A DNA stretch of 64,000 nucleotides from contig NZ_JABFVK010000038.1 of NCBI RefSeq assembly GCF_013362815.1, forward strand, positions 1 to 64,000, in the 5' to 3' direction. The notes beneath the pieces were generated by a model. It was given only the letters and a program-made list of their open reading frames with translations, ran no database searches and was not told the DNA's origin. The position numbers and the translations under genes are program-made. The stretch is from Hamadaea sp. Its GTDB lineage: Bacteria; Actinomycetota; Actinomycetes; Mycobacteriales; Micromonosporaceae. The stretch's first letter is position 1, and the number at the start of each line of letters is the position of its first letter. Below are positions 18,092 through 29,067 of the stretch, in pieces.

Positions 18092-18397
18092 ATGGGACAG
18101 CTCTTGACGCCGGACGACATCCGCCAGGTCGCCTTCAGCAAGCCGGGGCTCGGCCGGCGCGGCTATGACGAGGAGGGCGTGGACGCCTTCCTCGACGCGA
18201 TCGAGCAGACCGTCAGCGCGCTCTACGAGGAGATCGCCCGGCTGCGCGCTTCATCCACGAGCGCAGTCGCCGGACCCAGCCCGTCCACAAGCGACGGAGC
18301 GGTGCTGGGCGAACTGAGCCAGATACGCGCGGCGCTCGCCCGGATCGAGGCTGCCGTCGGGCGTACGTCACAACCCGGCGGCAGCCCGCTGTTCTAG
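18092..18397 (+). CDS. DivIVA-domain protein
   Basis: LTPDDIRQVAFSKPGLGRRGYDEEGVDAFLDAIE. Confidence 0.85.
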   Translation: MGQLLTPDDIRQVAFSKPGLGRRGYDEEGVDAFLDAIEQTVSALYEEIARLRASSTSAVAGPSPSTSDGAVLGELSQIRAALARIEAAVGRTSQPGGSPLF

Positions 18398-18401
18398 TGC
18401 G

Positions 18402-20009
18402 CTAGAGACCGGCGGGTCGCCACTTGGGGTCGACCCGATAGACGCGTACGCCGTCGTCGCCGGAGCCGAAGCTGGCGACCACGGTCGCGTGCTGCCGGGC
18501 GGCGCCCAGCGTCGGGATGTCGCCCAGTTCGGAGCGGTAGTACCAGTTCGGCACGATGAGGTAGTCGATGCGATCCACCGCGGTCTTGACCGACGGGTCG
18601 CTGTCGAGCTTGTGCGCGATGATCGGGCGCGGCTCGTAGTGGTGCTTCTGCACCAGGTCGACCCAGAGTGAGTCGTGCACTACCAGCACCTTCCCCGGCG
18701 GCACGTGCTCGACGGTCCAGTTCAGCGCCGACCGCAACGGTGGCGTCGGATTCGGCCCGATCATGTCCCGGATGGACGGCGTCCACGTCACGGCGGCGAA
18801 CGCCAGCAGGGCCGCTCCTAGCACCGCGGCGACTCGGCGGCGGCCGTCGATGCCCCAGATGCCGAGTGGGCGTACGCGGAAGACACCGCGCTCGACCAGC
18901 GCCGGGGTCCCGGCGATCGCCTCCAGCGCAGCCGGGATGAGCAGCGCGCTGAACGGCAGCAGCACGATCACGTGCATCGCAGGCACGTAACCGCCCCGGA
19001 GCAGCACGAACCAGCCGAGCAGCAACGCGAGGGCGACCGGCCGGAGACGGCGTACGCACAATGCGAAGGGCAGTGCGACCAGCCCGCCGAGGAGGACGAG
19101 CCGGTCCAGCACCAGCCAGGACTCCAGCAGATGGCGAGCTGCGCTGCCGGCGTCGGCGATGGTGCCGCTGCCCTCGCGACCCGACAGCTGCCACGCCGCC
19201 GTCCCGAGCAGGCTGGTATGCCCCTGGCCGGCGAACAGCTCACCCTTGTACAAGGCGTACAGGGGATAGAGCAGGAGCAGGATCATCCCGGTGAACGCCG
19301 ACACCGTGACGACCTGCGTACGGTTGCGCCGGTCGAGGTTCTGCGCCATCGCCCAGACGAACGCGGGCAGCAGAATCAGGGTGGTCTCCTTCGTCACGAC
19401 CGCCATCGCGAACGCGGCCGACGCTCCCGTGGCCGCGCCGATGCTGCGCTTCGGGGCGTACGCCAACGCGAACGCGCCGATCAGCCAAGGGGTGACGAGG
19501 TTGTCGAGGAAGACCCAGCGCCCGTAGACGACGCCGAGCGGAGTGAGCCCGAACAGGGCGGCCGCCGCCACGCCACCGGCCCGGGACAGCCCGATCCGCC
19601 GGGCGAGCAGGTAGAGCAGCCCGGTCGAGGCGAGCTTCGCCAGCAGCATGCATTCGGTGCCGAAGGCGAGCGCCGAGTCGTAGCGGTCGAAGCCCCGGGT
19701 CGGCGCGGCCCACGCCGCGATCTGCAGCCAGCCGCCGGGCGCATGGTCGTAGAAGTAGGAATAAGGCGACAGCCGGTGCTCGTAGACGACCGACCACGCC
19801 TGGGACAGATAGGTCCCCGGATCGTCGGTGTAGCGCGGGAAGTTGGCGCTGCCCTTGAGATGCACGAACGCGGTCAACGCCAGCACGGGCACCATCAACG
19901 CCAGGCTCACCCAGTGGTCGCGCAGCCAACCGGCACTGCCCGTCGCGGCCCGCCGGGCGGGCGACAGGATCGCCTTGATCTCCTCGGTCGGAGTCGTCAA
20001 CGTGGCCAT
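18402..20009 (-). CDS. Membrane glycosyltransferase, GT-C/PMT (GT39)-like
   Basis: Multi-TM protein with N-terminal SANFPRYTDDPGTYLSQAW and DNLVTPWL. Confidence 0.7.
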   Translation of the reverse strand: MATLTTPTEEIKAILSPARRAATGSAGWLRDHWVSLALMVPVLALTAFVHLKGSANFPRYTDDPGTYLSQAWSVVYEHRLSPYSYFYDHAPGGWLQIAAWAAPTRGFDRYDSALAFGTECMLLAKLASTGLLYLLARRIGLSRAGGVAAAALFGLTPLGVVYGRWVFLDNLVTPWLIGAFALAYAPKRSIGAATGASAAFAMAVVTKETTLILLPAFVWAMAQNLDRRNRTQVVTVSAFTGMILLLLYPLYALYKGELFAGQGHTSLLGTAAWQLSGREGSGTIADAGSAARHLLESWLVLDRLVLLGGLVALPFALCVRRLRPVALALLLGWFVLLRGGYVPAMHVIVLLPFSALLIPAALEAIAGTPALVERGVFRVRPLGIWGIDGRRRVAAVLGAALLAFAAVTWTPSIRDMIGPNPTPPLRSALNWTVEHVPPGKVLVVHDSLWVDLVQKHHYEPRPIIAHKLDSDPSVKTAVDRIDYLIVPNWYYRSELGDIPTLGAARQHATVVASFGSGDDGVRVYRVDPKWRPAGL

Positions 20010-21508
20010 GTGCGTACCCTCGCCTTGCCGATGAAGGGCGACGTCTCACGCGCCTGACGCGGCACTGCGGCAGGTGAGGTGAGATGCGAGCCCGCGTGGT
20101 GGGTCTTGACCCAGGTGTTGCGGCCGAGCGCGTAGCGGGTCACCGCCCAGACCGCGGCCAGTGACAGGACCAGCTGATACGGGTACGCCCCGAGCACGAG
20201 CCCGAGATAGTCGCGCAGCTTGGGCCGCTGGCCGAAGACCTGGCCGAACTGGCGCAGCAGCACCACGTCGAGCACCACGCTGAGCACGCTCAACGCCAAC
20301 GGCAGTGTGGCCAGCAGCGCGATCGCGATCGGCGACTTGTGGGTGAGCGCCAGGATCAGTGCGATCGGGGCGAAGACGCCGGTGAACGCCTGGAAGAACT
20401 GGAAGCCGAGCACGTAGACGGCGAGTACTCGCTGCGCGCCGGTGGGCAGACGCAGCCAGTCGAACTCGAAGAACACGTGGATGAAGCCCTGCATCCAGCG
20501 GACCCGCTGCTTGAGGAAGGCGCGCAGCGACGCCGGCGTCTCCTCCCGCGTGACCATCTGGTCGACGTAGACGACGTCGACCTTGAACTTCAGGACGGAG
20601 GCGAGGATGCCGATCTTGCAGTCCTCGGTCAGGCACTCCTCGTCCCACCACATGCCGTAGCGCTGGCGCAACGCGTCCAGGAACTCCCGGCGGAAGAACA
20701 CCGTGTTCCCGCCCAGCGGCATGACCTGCGCCGCCGCCTGCAACTTCAGCCGCGACTGGAACCACTTGTAGTACTCCAGCACGTTCGCGGCCCGCCACCA
20801 CGCGCTGGTCTGCGCGGCGAACCAACGGCGCACGCGGCGGAAATGCCCGGTCCGCGGCGGCACGTGGGTGGAATCGGCCGCGAAATTCATCAGTTGTACG
20901 CCGCATTGCACGATCCCGGCGCCGGTCAGCCGGAAACGGTAATCCACCCAGCGCAGCAGATCCGGATGGAAGAGGTCTTCGGCGTCGGCGATGCCGATCC
21001 ACTCGTAGACGATGCCCATCTCTTGCAGCAGCTGCACCGCCGCGTTGAGCCCGATCGGCTTGTTGTGCACGTCGGTGGACTCGGGATACGAGCACACCAG
21101 TACGCGACTCGGGAACTCGCGGGCGATGGCGTGCGCGATGTCGGCCGTAACCGGATCGTCTCGATGGTCGACGATCGGCACCACCCAGTACTCCGGATGG
21201 TTCAGCCCGGCGAGCCGGCGCAATGTCTCCTCGACCACCGCCTCCTCATGCCGCATGGGCACGAGGACGACGCCGGGCAACTGCGGCTCGTCCGGATGCC
21301 CGTAGCGCAACGGGTCGTTGTACTCCGGCCGCCACCACTTGTAGAGCTGGAAGGCCAGCGTCGTGACCGCCACGGTCAGCATGAAGACGGAGATCGCCAC
21401 GAGGAAGCCGTCCAGCCACCGGACGGCGGCCGCTGTGACCGCTGCCAATCCGATGAGGACGAACATGCTGCGTAGCAACCGCCGGGGCCGGTTCTCGCGT
21501 CCGCTCAT
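19997..21508 (-). CDS. Membrane glycosyltransferase family 2, processive type
   Basis: DAEDLFHPDLLRWVD, EECLTEDCKIG, QRVRWMQGF plus C-terminal TMs. Confidence 0.88.
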   Translation of the reverse strand: MSGRENRPRRLLRSMFVLIGLAAVTAAAVRWLDGFLVAISVFMLTVAVTTLAFQLYKWWRPEYNDPLRYGHPDEPQLPGVVLVPMRHEEAVVEETLRRLAGLNHPEYWVVPIVDHRDDPVTADIAHAIAREFPSRVLVCSYPESTDVHNKPIGLNAAVQLLQEMGIVYEWIGIADAEDLFHPDLLRWVDYRFRLTGAGIVQCGVQLMNFAADSTHVPPRTGHFRRVRRWFAAQTSAWWRAANVLEYYKWFQSRLKLQAAAQVMPLGGNTVFFRREFLDALRQRYGMWWDEECLTEDCKIGILASVLKFKVDVVYVDQMVTREETPASLRAFLKQRVRWMQGFIHVFFEFDWLRLPTGAQRVLAVYVLGFQFFQAFTGVFAPIALILALTHKSPIAIALLATLPLALSVLSVVLDVVLLRQFGQVFGQRPKLRDYLGLVLGAYPYQLVLSLAAVWAVTRYALGRNTWVKTHHAGSHLTSPAAVPRQARETSPFIGKARVRTWPR

Positions 21509-21587
21509 GATGACGGCGAGTACCCGGCCCCGGGATCGTCCTGCGTTCAGCTGGCTGTGAGCCCAGTCACAGCCCGGCTCACCTGCG

Positions 21588-22826
21588 TCAGCTGCCCCAA
21601 GTCGGCCGCAGCGGCATCCCGCTGGACTGGTCGGCGTGCAGCTTCACGCCCAGCACCTGGTGGAGCTGGATGTTGTTGCGCTCGAATCCGATCTGGCACC
21701 CGACCAGGTAGAGCCGCCAGGTGCGGGCCCGGGCCGTGCCGACCTCGGCCACCGCCTCGTCCCAGTGCTCGTCGAGGTTCTTCGACCACGCGTTCAGCGT
21801 CATCGCGTAGTGCTCGCGGAGGTTCTCCTCATGGCGTACCTCGAAGCCGACGTCGTGCATCTGCGACACGAGATGACCGACGCCGTGCAGTTCGCCGTCC
21901 GGGAAGATGTAGCGGTTGATGAACTGCCGCTCCCGGATCGCCGGCTCCAGGTTGTCGGGCCGGGTGATGCAGTGGTTGAGCAGCCGGCCGCCCGGCCGCA
22001 GCCGCTTGTAGAGGTGGCCGAAGTAGCCCGGCAGCTGAGCGCGCCCGATGTGCTCGGTCAGGCCGATCGAACTGATCGCGTCGAACTGCTCCTCCGGCAC
22101 GTCGCGGTAGTCCAGGTGCCGGATCTCGGCCAGCTCCGACAACCCGGCCTCGGCGATCGCCTTCTGCCCCCACTCGGCCTGCCGGCGCGACAGCGTCACC
22201 CCGATGGCGCGTACGCCGTAGTGCTTGGCCGCGTGCATGACCATCCCGCCCCAGCCGCAGCCGACGTCGAGCAGCCGCATGCCGGGTTCCAGTCCCAGTT
22301 TGCGGGCGACGAGGTCGTGCTTGGCCCACTGGGCTTCCTCCAGAGTGGACGTCGCGGTCGGATAGACGGCGCACGTGTACGCCATCGACGGGCCGAGGAT
22401 CCACTCGTAGAACTTGTTGGAGACGTCGTAGTGGTGGGCGATGGCCGCCTGGTCCCGCGCCTTGGAGTGGCGCCGCCCCCGCAGCTTGACCTCCATCGGC
22501 GGAATCGGCGGCGGTTTGAGCAGCTTCAGCCCGCCCAGCTCGCGCAGCGCCCGGAACCGGGCCGGCCACGACATGTCGAAGTCCAGGTCGGTCAGGCTCG
22601 TCATGGCGGTGTAGAGGTCACCCTCAACCTCGAGGTCACCGCTGATGTAGGCCCGGGCGAGCCCGAGACTTCCGGCCGCCGTCGCGATGTAGTTGAGCGC
22701 CCGCGGCGATCTGATGTCGACGGTGACCGGCGCGTCGGCGCTTCCGCCGGTGCTGCCGTCGAACGCCGTGATCCGGACGCCCGGGGCCCGGCCCAGGAAG
22801 GAGCCGACCGCGTTCGCTACACCCAT
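21588..22826 (-). CDS. Cyclopropane-fatty-acid-synthase-like SAM methyltransferase (TmsB/UfaA1-like)
   Basis: IAHHYDVSNKFYEWILGPSMAYTCA, LLDVGCGWGGMVMHAAKHYGV. Confidence 0.88.
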   Translation of the reverse strand: MGVANAVGSFLGRAPGVRITAFDGSTGGSADAPVTVDIRSPRALNYIATAAGSLGLARAYISGDLEVEGDLYTAMTSLTDLDFDMSWPARFRALRELGGLKLLKPPPIPPMEVKLRGRRHSKARDQAAIAHHYDVSNKFYEWILGPSMAYTCAVYPTATSTLEEAQWAKHDLVARKLGLEPGMRLLDVGCGWGGMVMHAAKHYGVRAIGVTLSRRQAEWGQKAIAEAGLSELAEIRHLDYRDVPEEQFDAISSIGLTEHIGRAQLPGYFGHLYKRLRPGGRLLNHCITRPDNLEPAIRERQFINRYIFPDGELHGVGHLVSQMHDVGFEVRHEENLREHYAMTLNAWSKNLDEHWDEAVAEVGTARARTWRLYLVGCQIGFERNNIQLHQVLGVKLHADQSSGMPLRPTWGS

Positions 22827-22836
22827 GTTTCCCCCT

Positions 22837-24222
22837 TCACCCCATCCGCACGCACTTCTCATAGAGATCCGGCAGGCGACTGTCGCCGTCGTATGCCGCT
22901 TTGACGGCCGCGTACTGCTCGCCGTTGTAGAGCCGCCAGAACTCCTCCTGGTCGTAGTGAACCGTCGAGTAGAGCGACTTATGCCCGCCGGCCGCGGTCA
23001 CCTCGTCCTCGATCAGCCGGTTGTGAAAGCCGTCAGGCTGCCCCGGCCGAAGGTCCACTGCCGACCAGAAGCCGATGTTGACGTAGAGCTCGCCGGGTTC
23101 GAGCGGGTACAGCGGCCAGGCCCGACCGGAGCGCAGGCGCAACGGGCACAGCCAGACCGGTTCGATGCCGATCTCCCGGTGGAAGAAGTCCATGAACTTC
23201 GGCCCGGCCGCCACCGGGACCTCGACGTCCTGAATCACCGCTTCCTGCGCCGGTTGCTTGCGGAAGCGGGCCCACCGGGCCGTCAGCTGATGCCGCCGGT
23301 CGAAGGCGACGATCTTCCGGTAGACGTCCGACCGGCGGTAACGGCGCGGCCACAATCGCCGGATCTTCGGATTCTGTACGCCGAACGCCCGCGAGCACCA
23401 GAACCAGTCGGTGTCCCACCGCCAGATGTAGTCATGCACCGTGAGGTAGTCGACCGAACGGTCCCGCAGCGACTTGTAGTACACCGTCATCCCGGTGTAG
23501 TCGCTGGTGCCACCGGCCGGCACGGTGTCGGTGAAGCGGGCCAGCGTCAGATACATCTCATCCGGCCCGAAAACCGTGCCGTCGATGAAGTCGACGCGGC
23601 GGCCGTCGCGTTCGCCGGCCGCGCAGATCTCGGCCATCGCGGACCAGCACGCCTCGGCGTCGTCGAACTTGAGGTGCTGGAGCTCGACGTAAGGCTGCAC
23701 CGGCTCCAGCTCGATCTTCAGCCGCAGCGAGTAGCCGAGCGTGCCGTAGGAGTTGGGGAAGGCGCGGAACAGGTCCGCGTGCTCGTTGTCGGCGGTCGCC
23801 GTCACGATCCGGCCGTCGCCGGTCATGATCTCCATTTCGAGCACCGACTCGTGCGGCAGCCCGTTGCGGAACGACGTCGACTCGATGCCCAGCCCGGCGA
23901 CCGCGCCGCCGAGGGTGATCGTCTTCAGCTGCGGCACGACGAACGGCATCAGCCCGTGCGCCAGCGTCGCGTCGACGAGCTTCTCGTAAGTCACCATGCC
24001 CTGGACGTCGGCCGTGCGGGACTCCGGATCGACGCTGAGCACTTCGCTGAACGCGTTGACGTCCAGTCCAGGGGCGGTGGGTTTGCTGTCGGAGAAACGG
24101 AACAGGTTCGACGTCTTCTTGGCGAGCTTCACCGGAGCACCCGGCGGCAACGCCTCGTACGCCGAGAGCAGCGCGCGTTTCGCGCGGTCATGTTCGGCGT
24201 ACCGGTCGGTAAGTCCACCCAC
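22837..24222 (-). CDS. FAD-binding oxidoreductase (TmsA-like partner)
   Basis: FAD_binding_4 region VPQLKTITLGGAVAGLGIESTSFRNGLPHESVLEMEIMTGDGRIV; next to the methyltransferase. Confidence 0.82.
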   Translation of the reverse strand: MGGLTDRYAEHDRAKRALLSAYEALPPGAPVKLAKKTSNLFRFSDSKPTAPGLDVNAFSEVLSVDPESRTADVQGMVTYEKLVDATLAHGLMPFVVPQLKTITLGGAVAGLGIESTSFRNGLPHESVLEMEIMTGDGRIVTATADNEHADLFRAFPNSYGTLGYSLRLKIELEPVQPYVELQHLKFDDAEACWSAMAEICAAGERDGRRVDFIDGTVFGPDEMYLTLARFTDTVPAGGTSDYTGMTVYYKSLRDRSVDYLTVHDYIWRWDTDWFWCSRAFGVQNPKIRRLWPRRYRRSDVYRKIVAFDRRHQLTARWARFRKQPAQEAVIQDVEVPVAAGPKFMDFFHREIGIEPVWLCPLRLRSGRAWPLYPLEPGELYVNIGFWSAVDLRPGQPDGFHNRLIEDEVTAAGGHKSLYSTVHYDQEEFWRLYNGEQYAAVKAAYDGDSRLPDLYEKCVRMG

Positions 24223-24292
24223 GAACGAACCCTAACCGCGTCCACCGACACTTGTCAGGTGATCCGAGCCCGTCAATGTCGAGTGATGATCA

Positions 24293-24541
24293 TCACGCAC
24301 GGGCGGAGCTCTCGGGACGCAGCCGGTCGGGATCGACCGCCCGCTCCGGGAAGCGCCGAAGGTACTCGTTCTCCAGCTCGACCATCCGCTCGGTGTGGTG
24401 CGCCAGCGCCTGCGACGAGCCGTGGAGGAACGTCTCGTGCCGGGTCCGGTGCAGACTCTCCAACTCCCGGAGCAGGTCGCCGTCGCCGAGTTCCTGGGCG
24501 GCGATCGCCTCGGGCAGATCCGTGGTCGTGACCTCGTCCAT
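24293..24541 (-). CDS. Small conserved protein (DUF6158-like)
   Basis: DLLRELESLHRTRHETFLHGSSQALAHHTERMVELENEYLRRFPER; start inferred at 24541. Confidence 0.65.
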   Translation of the reverse strand: MDEVTTTDLPEAIAAQELGDGDLLRELESLHRTRHETFLHGSSQALAHHTERMVELENEYLRRFPERAVDPDRLRPESSARA

Positions 24542-24633
24542 CCTGCGGCTGTACCCGCCCGGGACCTCCGCTAACCCCGGCGCTCGACGCTCGGTCGGGC
24601 CCGATCGTCGGACCCTGCGCCGGCGCCGGGGGT

Positions 24634-24718
24634 TGATCACGCAGTTGCGGAGTTGATCAGGGCGTCGTGGACACGACACGCCGGGTGATCACGCCCGATA
24701 GTTCATGATCGCGCGGAA
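24634..24718. repeat. Intergenic GATC-rich element C2
   Basis: Reverse complement gatcatgaactatcgggcgtgatcacccggcgtgtcgtgtcc aligns with C1 at 88-156. Confidence 0.75.
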
Positions 24719-24727
24719 ATAGAGCGG

Positions 24728-25903
24728 TCAGGCGGAGGCGAGGGCGGTCGCGGGGGCGACCCGGGCGGCGCGTACCGCCGGGTAGAGGCCGGCGATGCCG
24801 CCGATGAGCAGGGTGGCCCCGAGCCCGCCCAGGGTGGCGTAGAGCGGCATGACCGACGGCCAGTCCCGGGTGGCGGCGTACACCCCGGTGACGAGGATGC
24901 CGAGCGCCACCCCGCCGCCTCCGCCCAGCAGGCTGAGCAGCAAGGACTCGGCGAGGAACTGGAGGCGTACCTGGCCTCGGGTCGCGCCGAGTGCCCGGCG
25001 CAGGCCGATCTCGGACCGCCGTTCGAGGACGGAGATGACCATCGTGTTGGCCACCCCGACCCCGCCCACGAGCAGGGCGACGCCGCCCAAGCCGAGCAGC
25101 AGCCCGGTCAGCGCCGAGTCGGTCGCCTGCTTGGCGGCGAGCGCGTCGGACGGGCGGGAGATCGACACCTCGTTCGGGGCCTGCGGGTTCGCCGTCGGGG
25201 CGAGGACCGAGCGGACCTGCGCGACCTGGCTCTCCACCGCGCGTACGTAGATCTTCGTGGGGTGGCCGTCGAACCCCGCGAACTGCTGCGCCGAGGCCCA
25301 GCCGATCAACGCGGCGCTGTCCAGTTCGGGCGCCAGAGGTACCGGATTCAGCACGCCCACTACGGCGTACCACTGATGGGAAAGCCAGACCAGCGCGCCG
25401 GGCGACCGCAGATCGAGTCGCGCGGCCGCTCGCGCCCCGAGGACGACGGCCGGGACGCGCGCGGTGACGTCGGTGAGCCACGAGCCGGTACGCAGCGTGG
25501 CGCGGACCGTGCCGGGCAGATCCCGATCGACCGCGAGGACCTCGATGCTGCCGGTCTCCCCGGGCGGGATGTGGTCGTTGCGGTAAACCGAAGCGTCCAC
25601 GAGGCCGGTGGCCGCGATCGCCTCGACCGGCGCGATCCGGCCGACCATAGAGGTCGCCGTGACCGGGAGTTTCGCCTTGTCGCCGCCGAGCGTGCTGCCC
25701 GGCGCGACGGTGAGCAGGTTGGTGCCGAGGCTGCTCAGCGTGCGATCGAGGTCGGCCCGGCTCGACGAGGAGATGCCGACGACGGCGAGCATCGCGCCGA
25801 TCCCGATCGCGATGCCCAAGGCGGACAGGAACACGCGCAGCGGCCGCGAACGCAGCCCGCTCGCACCGAGCCGGGCGACGTCGGCGGGGCTCAGCCGGCT
25901 CAT
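24728..25903 (-). CDS. MacB-like ABC transporter permease
   Basis: [54 protein letters not shown]. Confidence 0.92.
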   Translation of the reverse strand: MSRLSPADVARLGASGLRSRPLRVFLSALGIAIGIGAMLAVVGISSSSRADLDRTLSSLGTNLLTVAPGSTLGGDKAKLPVTATSMVGRIAPVEAIAATGLVDASVYRNDHIPPGETGSIEVLAVDRDLPGTVRATLRTGSWLTDVTARVPAVVLGARAAARLDLRSPGALVWLSHQWYAVVGVLNPVPLAPELDSAALIGWASAQQFAGFDGHPTKIYVRAVESQVAQVRSVLAPTANPQAPNEVSISRPSDALAAKQATDSALTGLLLGLGGVALLVGGVGVANTMVISVLERRSEIGLRRALGATRGQVRLQFLAESLLLSLLGGGGGVALGILVTGVYAATRDWPSVMPLYATLGGLGATLLIGGIAGLYPAVRAARVAPATALASA

Positions 25904-26607
25904 GAGGCGCTCCCTGAGTCGTGCACGATCCGGCCGTCGCGCAGCTCGACCCGGCGGGGCAGCTGCTCGGCGATCTGCTGGTCGTGCGTGATGACGATGA
26001 CGGTCGTGCCCGCGGCGTGCAGATCGGTGAGCAGCCCGAGCACGGTCGTGCCGGACGTGCTGTCGAGGTTGCCGGTCGGCTCGTCGGCCAGCAGCAGCAC
26101 CGGCTCGCCCACGATGGCCCGCGCGATCGCGACCCGCTGCCGCTCACCGCCCGAGAGTTGGTGCGGCAGGTGGTCCAGCCGATGCCCCAGACCCACGCTG
26201 TGCAGCGCCGCCTCGGCCCGGGTCCGCCGAGCTCGCTGCCCGACCCCGGCATAAAGCAGACCGTCGGCCACGTTGTCCCGCACTGGTACGCCGGAAGCCA
26301 AGTGGAACTGCTGGAACACGAAGCCGATGGTGTCGGCCCGGAGCCGGGACAGCGCCTTGTCGGGCAGTACGCCGACCTCCCGCCCGTCGATGCGGACGCT
26401 GCCGCTGGACGGCCGGTCCAGAGTGCCGAGCAGGTTGAGCATGGTGGACTTGCCGGAGCCGCTACGCCCGACGATGCCCACCAGCTCGCCTCGGCCGATG
26501 GTCAGGTCGACGCCGTCGAGCGCGGTGACCCCGCCCGGATAGACCTTCGACACGTTGTGCAGTTCCACAGCTTTCACCTTGCCGGTGACCGGCCTGGGGA
26601 CGGTCAC
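25900..26607 (-). CDS. MacB-like ABC transporter ATP-binding protein
   Basis: [42 protein letters not shown] start 26607, GTGA overlap with the adaptor gene. Confidence 0.92.
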   Translation of the reverse strand: MTVPRPVTGKVKAVELHNVSKVYPGGVTALDGVDLTIGRGELVGIVGRSGSGKSTMLNLLGTLDRPSSGSVRIDGREVGVLPDKALSRLRADTIGFVFQQFHLASGVPVRDNVADGLLYAGVGQRARRTRAEAALHSVGLGHRLDHLPHQLSGGERQRVAIARAIVGEPVLLLADEPTGNLDSTSGTTVLGLLTDLHAAGTTVIVITHDQQIAEQLPRRVELRDGRIVHDSGSAS

Positions 26608-27632
26608 GCGGGCACCCGCACGGTCAGGCCTTCGGCTATGCCGCTGCCGGACACCTCGACCCGGCCGCCCGCGAACAGCCCCACCTGCACGGCGACCACA
26701 GTGGACTTTCCGCCGTCCACGACTTCGAGACCGTAGCCGCCTTCCGCCAGGGCCAGCAGCGCTGCGATCGGGACTGTCAGTACGTCGGCGCGCTCCTGCA
26801 CGGCGTGCCGGACGGTCACCGTCCCCCGATCGGCCGCCTTCTGCGCCGCCAGGCTGATGAGAATGCGTACTTGGGGCCCGGCTTGGCCTTCGGCGGTTGT
26901 CGCCTCCCCCACCGAGTCGACCTGTCCGTCCACTGTGGTGCCATCGGGAAGGGCGATGGTGACCTTGGCCGCGCGTACGGCCCAACCGGCGCCGGCGGTC
27001 GGGGCGGTGATCGAGACCATCTTCGTCGTTCCGGTCACCGACAACACGTCGGCCGGACTCGCCGCACCCAACCGCACCAGTTGCTGCGCCACGCGTACGG
27101 CGGACCGGGCGTAGACGATCTGACCGGCCGCGACGACCCCGGTCTCCGGCAGGCCCAGCTCGGCCTGCCAGCGCTTGACCGCAACCGTGGTGGACGCCGA
27201 GAACTCCGGGTCGGCAGCGAACCCGGAATAACCGAGCGCTTTCAGGTTGGCCTCGAACTGGGCGACGTCGGCGCCCTTGAGACCGGCTTGGAGGTCCCGA
27301 TACATCGGCAGCTGGCCGTAGAGCAGCACGACTGGCTTGTCGTCCACCCGGAGCAACGTCTGGCCCCGGGCGACCCTCGTTCCCGGCGCGGCCAGCCAGG
27401 TCACCGTCCCCGCTGCCGTCGCGGCGAGCGGTTCGGCCGCGCCGAAGCCCAGTTCGCCGTCCATCGTCACCCAGTTGACCAGGGTCTCCCGCTTGATCTG
27501 CGCCGTCTCGGCCCGCTCCGGTACGCTCGCCGCCGGGTCGGGCGCACCGCCGCCGAAGCCGACCGAGGCCCAGGCGGCCGCCCCCGCCACGAGGGCGACG
27601 GCGACGGCCACGGCGATGGAGCGCCGCCTCAT
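26604..27632 (-). CDS. Peptidoglycan-binding/MacA-like efflux adaptor
   Basis: N-terminal [45 protein letters not shown] at 27632 (the 582-aa ORF is over-extended). Confidence 0.85.
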   Translation of the reverse strand: MRRRSIAVAVAVALVAGAAAWASVGFGGGAPDPAASVPERAETAQIKRETLVNWVTMDGELGFGAAEPLAATAAGTVTWLAAPGTRVARGQTLLRVDDKPVVLLYGQLPMYRDLQAGLKGADVAQFEANLKALGYSGFAADPEFSASTTVAVKRWQAELGLPETGVVAAGQIVYARSAVRVAQQLVRLGAASPADVLSVTGTTKMVSITAPTAGAGWAVRAAKVTIALPDGTTVDGQVDSVGEATTAEGQAGPQVRILISLAAQKAADRGTVTVRHAVQERADVLTVPIAALLALAEGGYGLEVVDGGKSTVVAVQVGLFAGGRVEVSGSGIAEGLTVRVPA

Positions 27633-28177
27633 CCTTGGGCCTTGCTGGGGTCGATCCGCACTCCCCCGTTGATGATCGGCGAGCAGATCACCTGAGCGCG
27701 GAGGTCGGCCTCGGATCCGGTTGCCTGATAGCCACTGTTGTCGGGGTAGTACCCGTCGGGACCCGGGTCGGGGAACTCCGGCACTCCGTTGTCCCGCATG
27801 CACTTGGCGTACTTGCGCGCGTTCTCGATCTCCTCGGCGGTCAGGGCCGGCTTCTCGATCAGCTCGGTCGGCACCGGCGGGAGCAGTCCGCCGCATTTCT
27901 GCTGCGCCGCCCGGAACTTCGGATCCGCCTTGAGCTTCCGGGCGTCGCCTTCGAAGGTGAAATGACCCTTGGCGTCCGGATCGGTGACCTTGAGGCCCTC
28001 GCCCCGCAGGCAGGTCACGTAGGTGCGCACGGCTTCCACATATGCCCCGATGACATCGGAGGTGGGGGCGATGGTCGGCGTACCGCCCGCACTCGCCACC
28101 TTCGGATCTTCCTTCGCGCCGCACCCGGCCAGTGCGGCAGCCAGCAGAGCCACCGCGACGATTCGTGTGATCTTCAC
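27629..28177 (-). CDS. Putative lipoprotein
   Basis: Lipobox [12 protein letters not shown] overlap with the adaptor gene. Confidence 0.8.
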   Translation of the reverse strand: MKITRIVAVALLAAALAGCGAKEDPKVASAGGTPTIAPTSDVIGAYVEAVRTYVTCLRGEGLKVTDPDAKGHFTFEGDARKLKADPKFRAAQQKCGGLLPPVPTELIEKPALTAEEIENARKYAKCMRDNGVPEFPDPGPDGYYPDNSGYQATGSEADLRAQVICSPIINGGVRIDPSKAQG

Positions 28178-28314
28178 GGCGACGGACGCTAGGGCGGCGG
28201 TCGTGAAGAACTGATGAAGAACCTGTGCGGGCGGCGTGGAGCGCTGTTAGCGCAGCTGGCGGGCCTACTCCGGGCTCTGGCGGCCGCACGCCGGGCGCGC
28301 ATAAGGTGGCCGCC

Positions 28315-29067
28315 ATGGGTGCGCGCGTACTGGTGGCGGAGGACGACCGCAAGCAGGCCGACCTGCTACGGGTCTACCTCGAACGGGAGGGGCACAGCGT
28401 GCTCGTGGTCGGCGACGGGCGGTCGGCGCTCGACCGCAGCCGTGCGTACCGGCCGGATCTGGTGGTGCTCGACGTGATGATGCCCGTCGTCGACGGGCTC
28501 GACGTCTGCCGCATCCTGCGAGCCGAGTCCGACGTCGCGATCCTGCTGCTCACTGCCCGCAGCGCCGAAGACGACCTGCTGCTCGGCCTCGACATCGGGG
28601 CCGACGACTACATGACCAAACCGTTCAGCCCCCGGGAGCTGACCGCCCGCGTACGCGCGCTGCTGCGCCGGTCGGGCCGGATCTCCTCGCCGGAGGTGGA
28701 GGTGCTGACGGTCGGTGAGCTGACCGTCGACCCCGGCCGGTTCGAGGTACGCGTCGGCGACCGCCCGGTAGTGCTGACCGCCAAGGAGTTCGGAATCTTG
28801 CAGGTGCTGGCGGCCGAGCCGGGCCGGGTCTTCACCCGGGCGCAGATCATCGACCGGGCGTTTGGCTTCGACCACTTCGTCGAGGAGCGGACGGTCGACG
28901 CGCACGTGATGAACCTGCGCCGCAAGATCGAGGATGACCCGGCCGCACCTCGGTACGTCCAGACGGTCTACGGCCGGGGCTACCGGCTCTCTTCATCGTC
29001 GGGCGCGGGCTCGCCTTCGGACGCGGGCTCGCCTTCGGACGCGGGCTCGCCGGGGGCCACGGCGTGA
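28315..29067 (+). CDS. OmpR-family response regulator
   Basis: ARVLVAEDDRKQADLLRVYL...DVMMPVVDG; winged HTH VLTAKEFGILQVLAAEPGRVFTRAQ. Confidence 0.94.
   Translation: MGARVLVAEDDRKQADLLRVYLEREGHSVLVVGDGRSALDRSRAYRPDLVVLDVMMPVVDGLDVCRILRAESDVAILLLTARSAEDDLLLGLDIGADDYMTKPFSPRELTARVRALLRRSGRISSPEVEVLTVGELTVDPGRFEVRVGDRPVVLTAKEFGILQVLAAEPGRVFTRAQIIDRAFGFDHFVEERTVDAHVMNLRRKIEDDPAAPRYVQTVYGRGYRLSSSSGAGSPSDAGSPSDAGSPGATA
29005..29050 (+). repeat. 18-bp coding tandem repeat (about 2.6 copies) at C-terminus of the response regulator
   Basis: gcgggctcgccttcggac repeated; encodes AGSPSD repeats. Confidence 0.92.

Noticed and set aside
26604-28352. 582-aa ORF suggesting a long fusion protein
   Set aside because: N-terminal half is out-of-frame read-through over the lipoprotein gene; the adaptor starts at 27632 with a clear TM segment and ATGA overlap.
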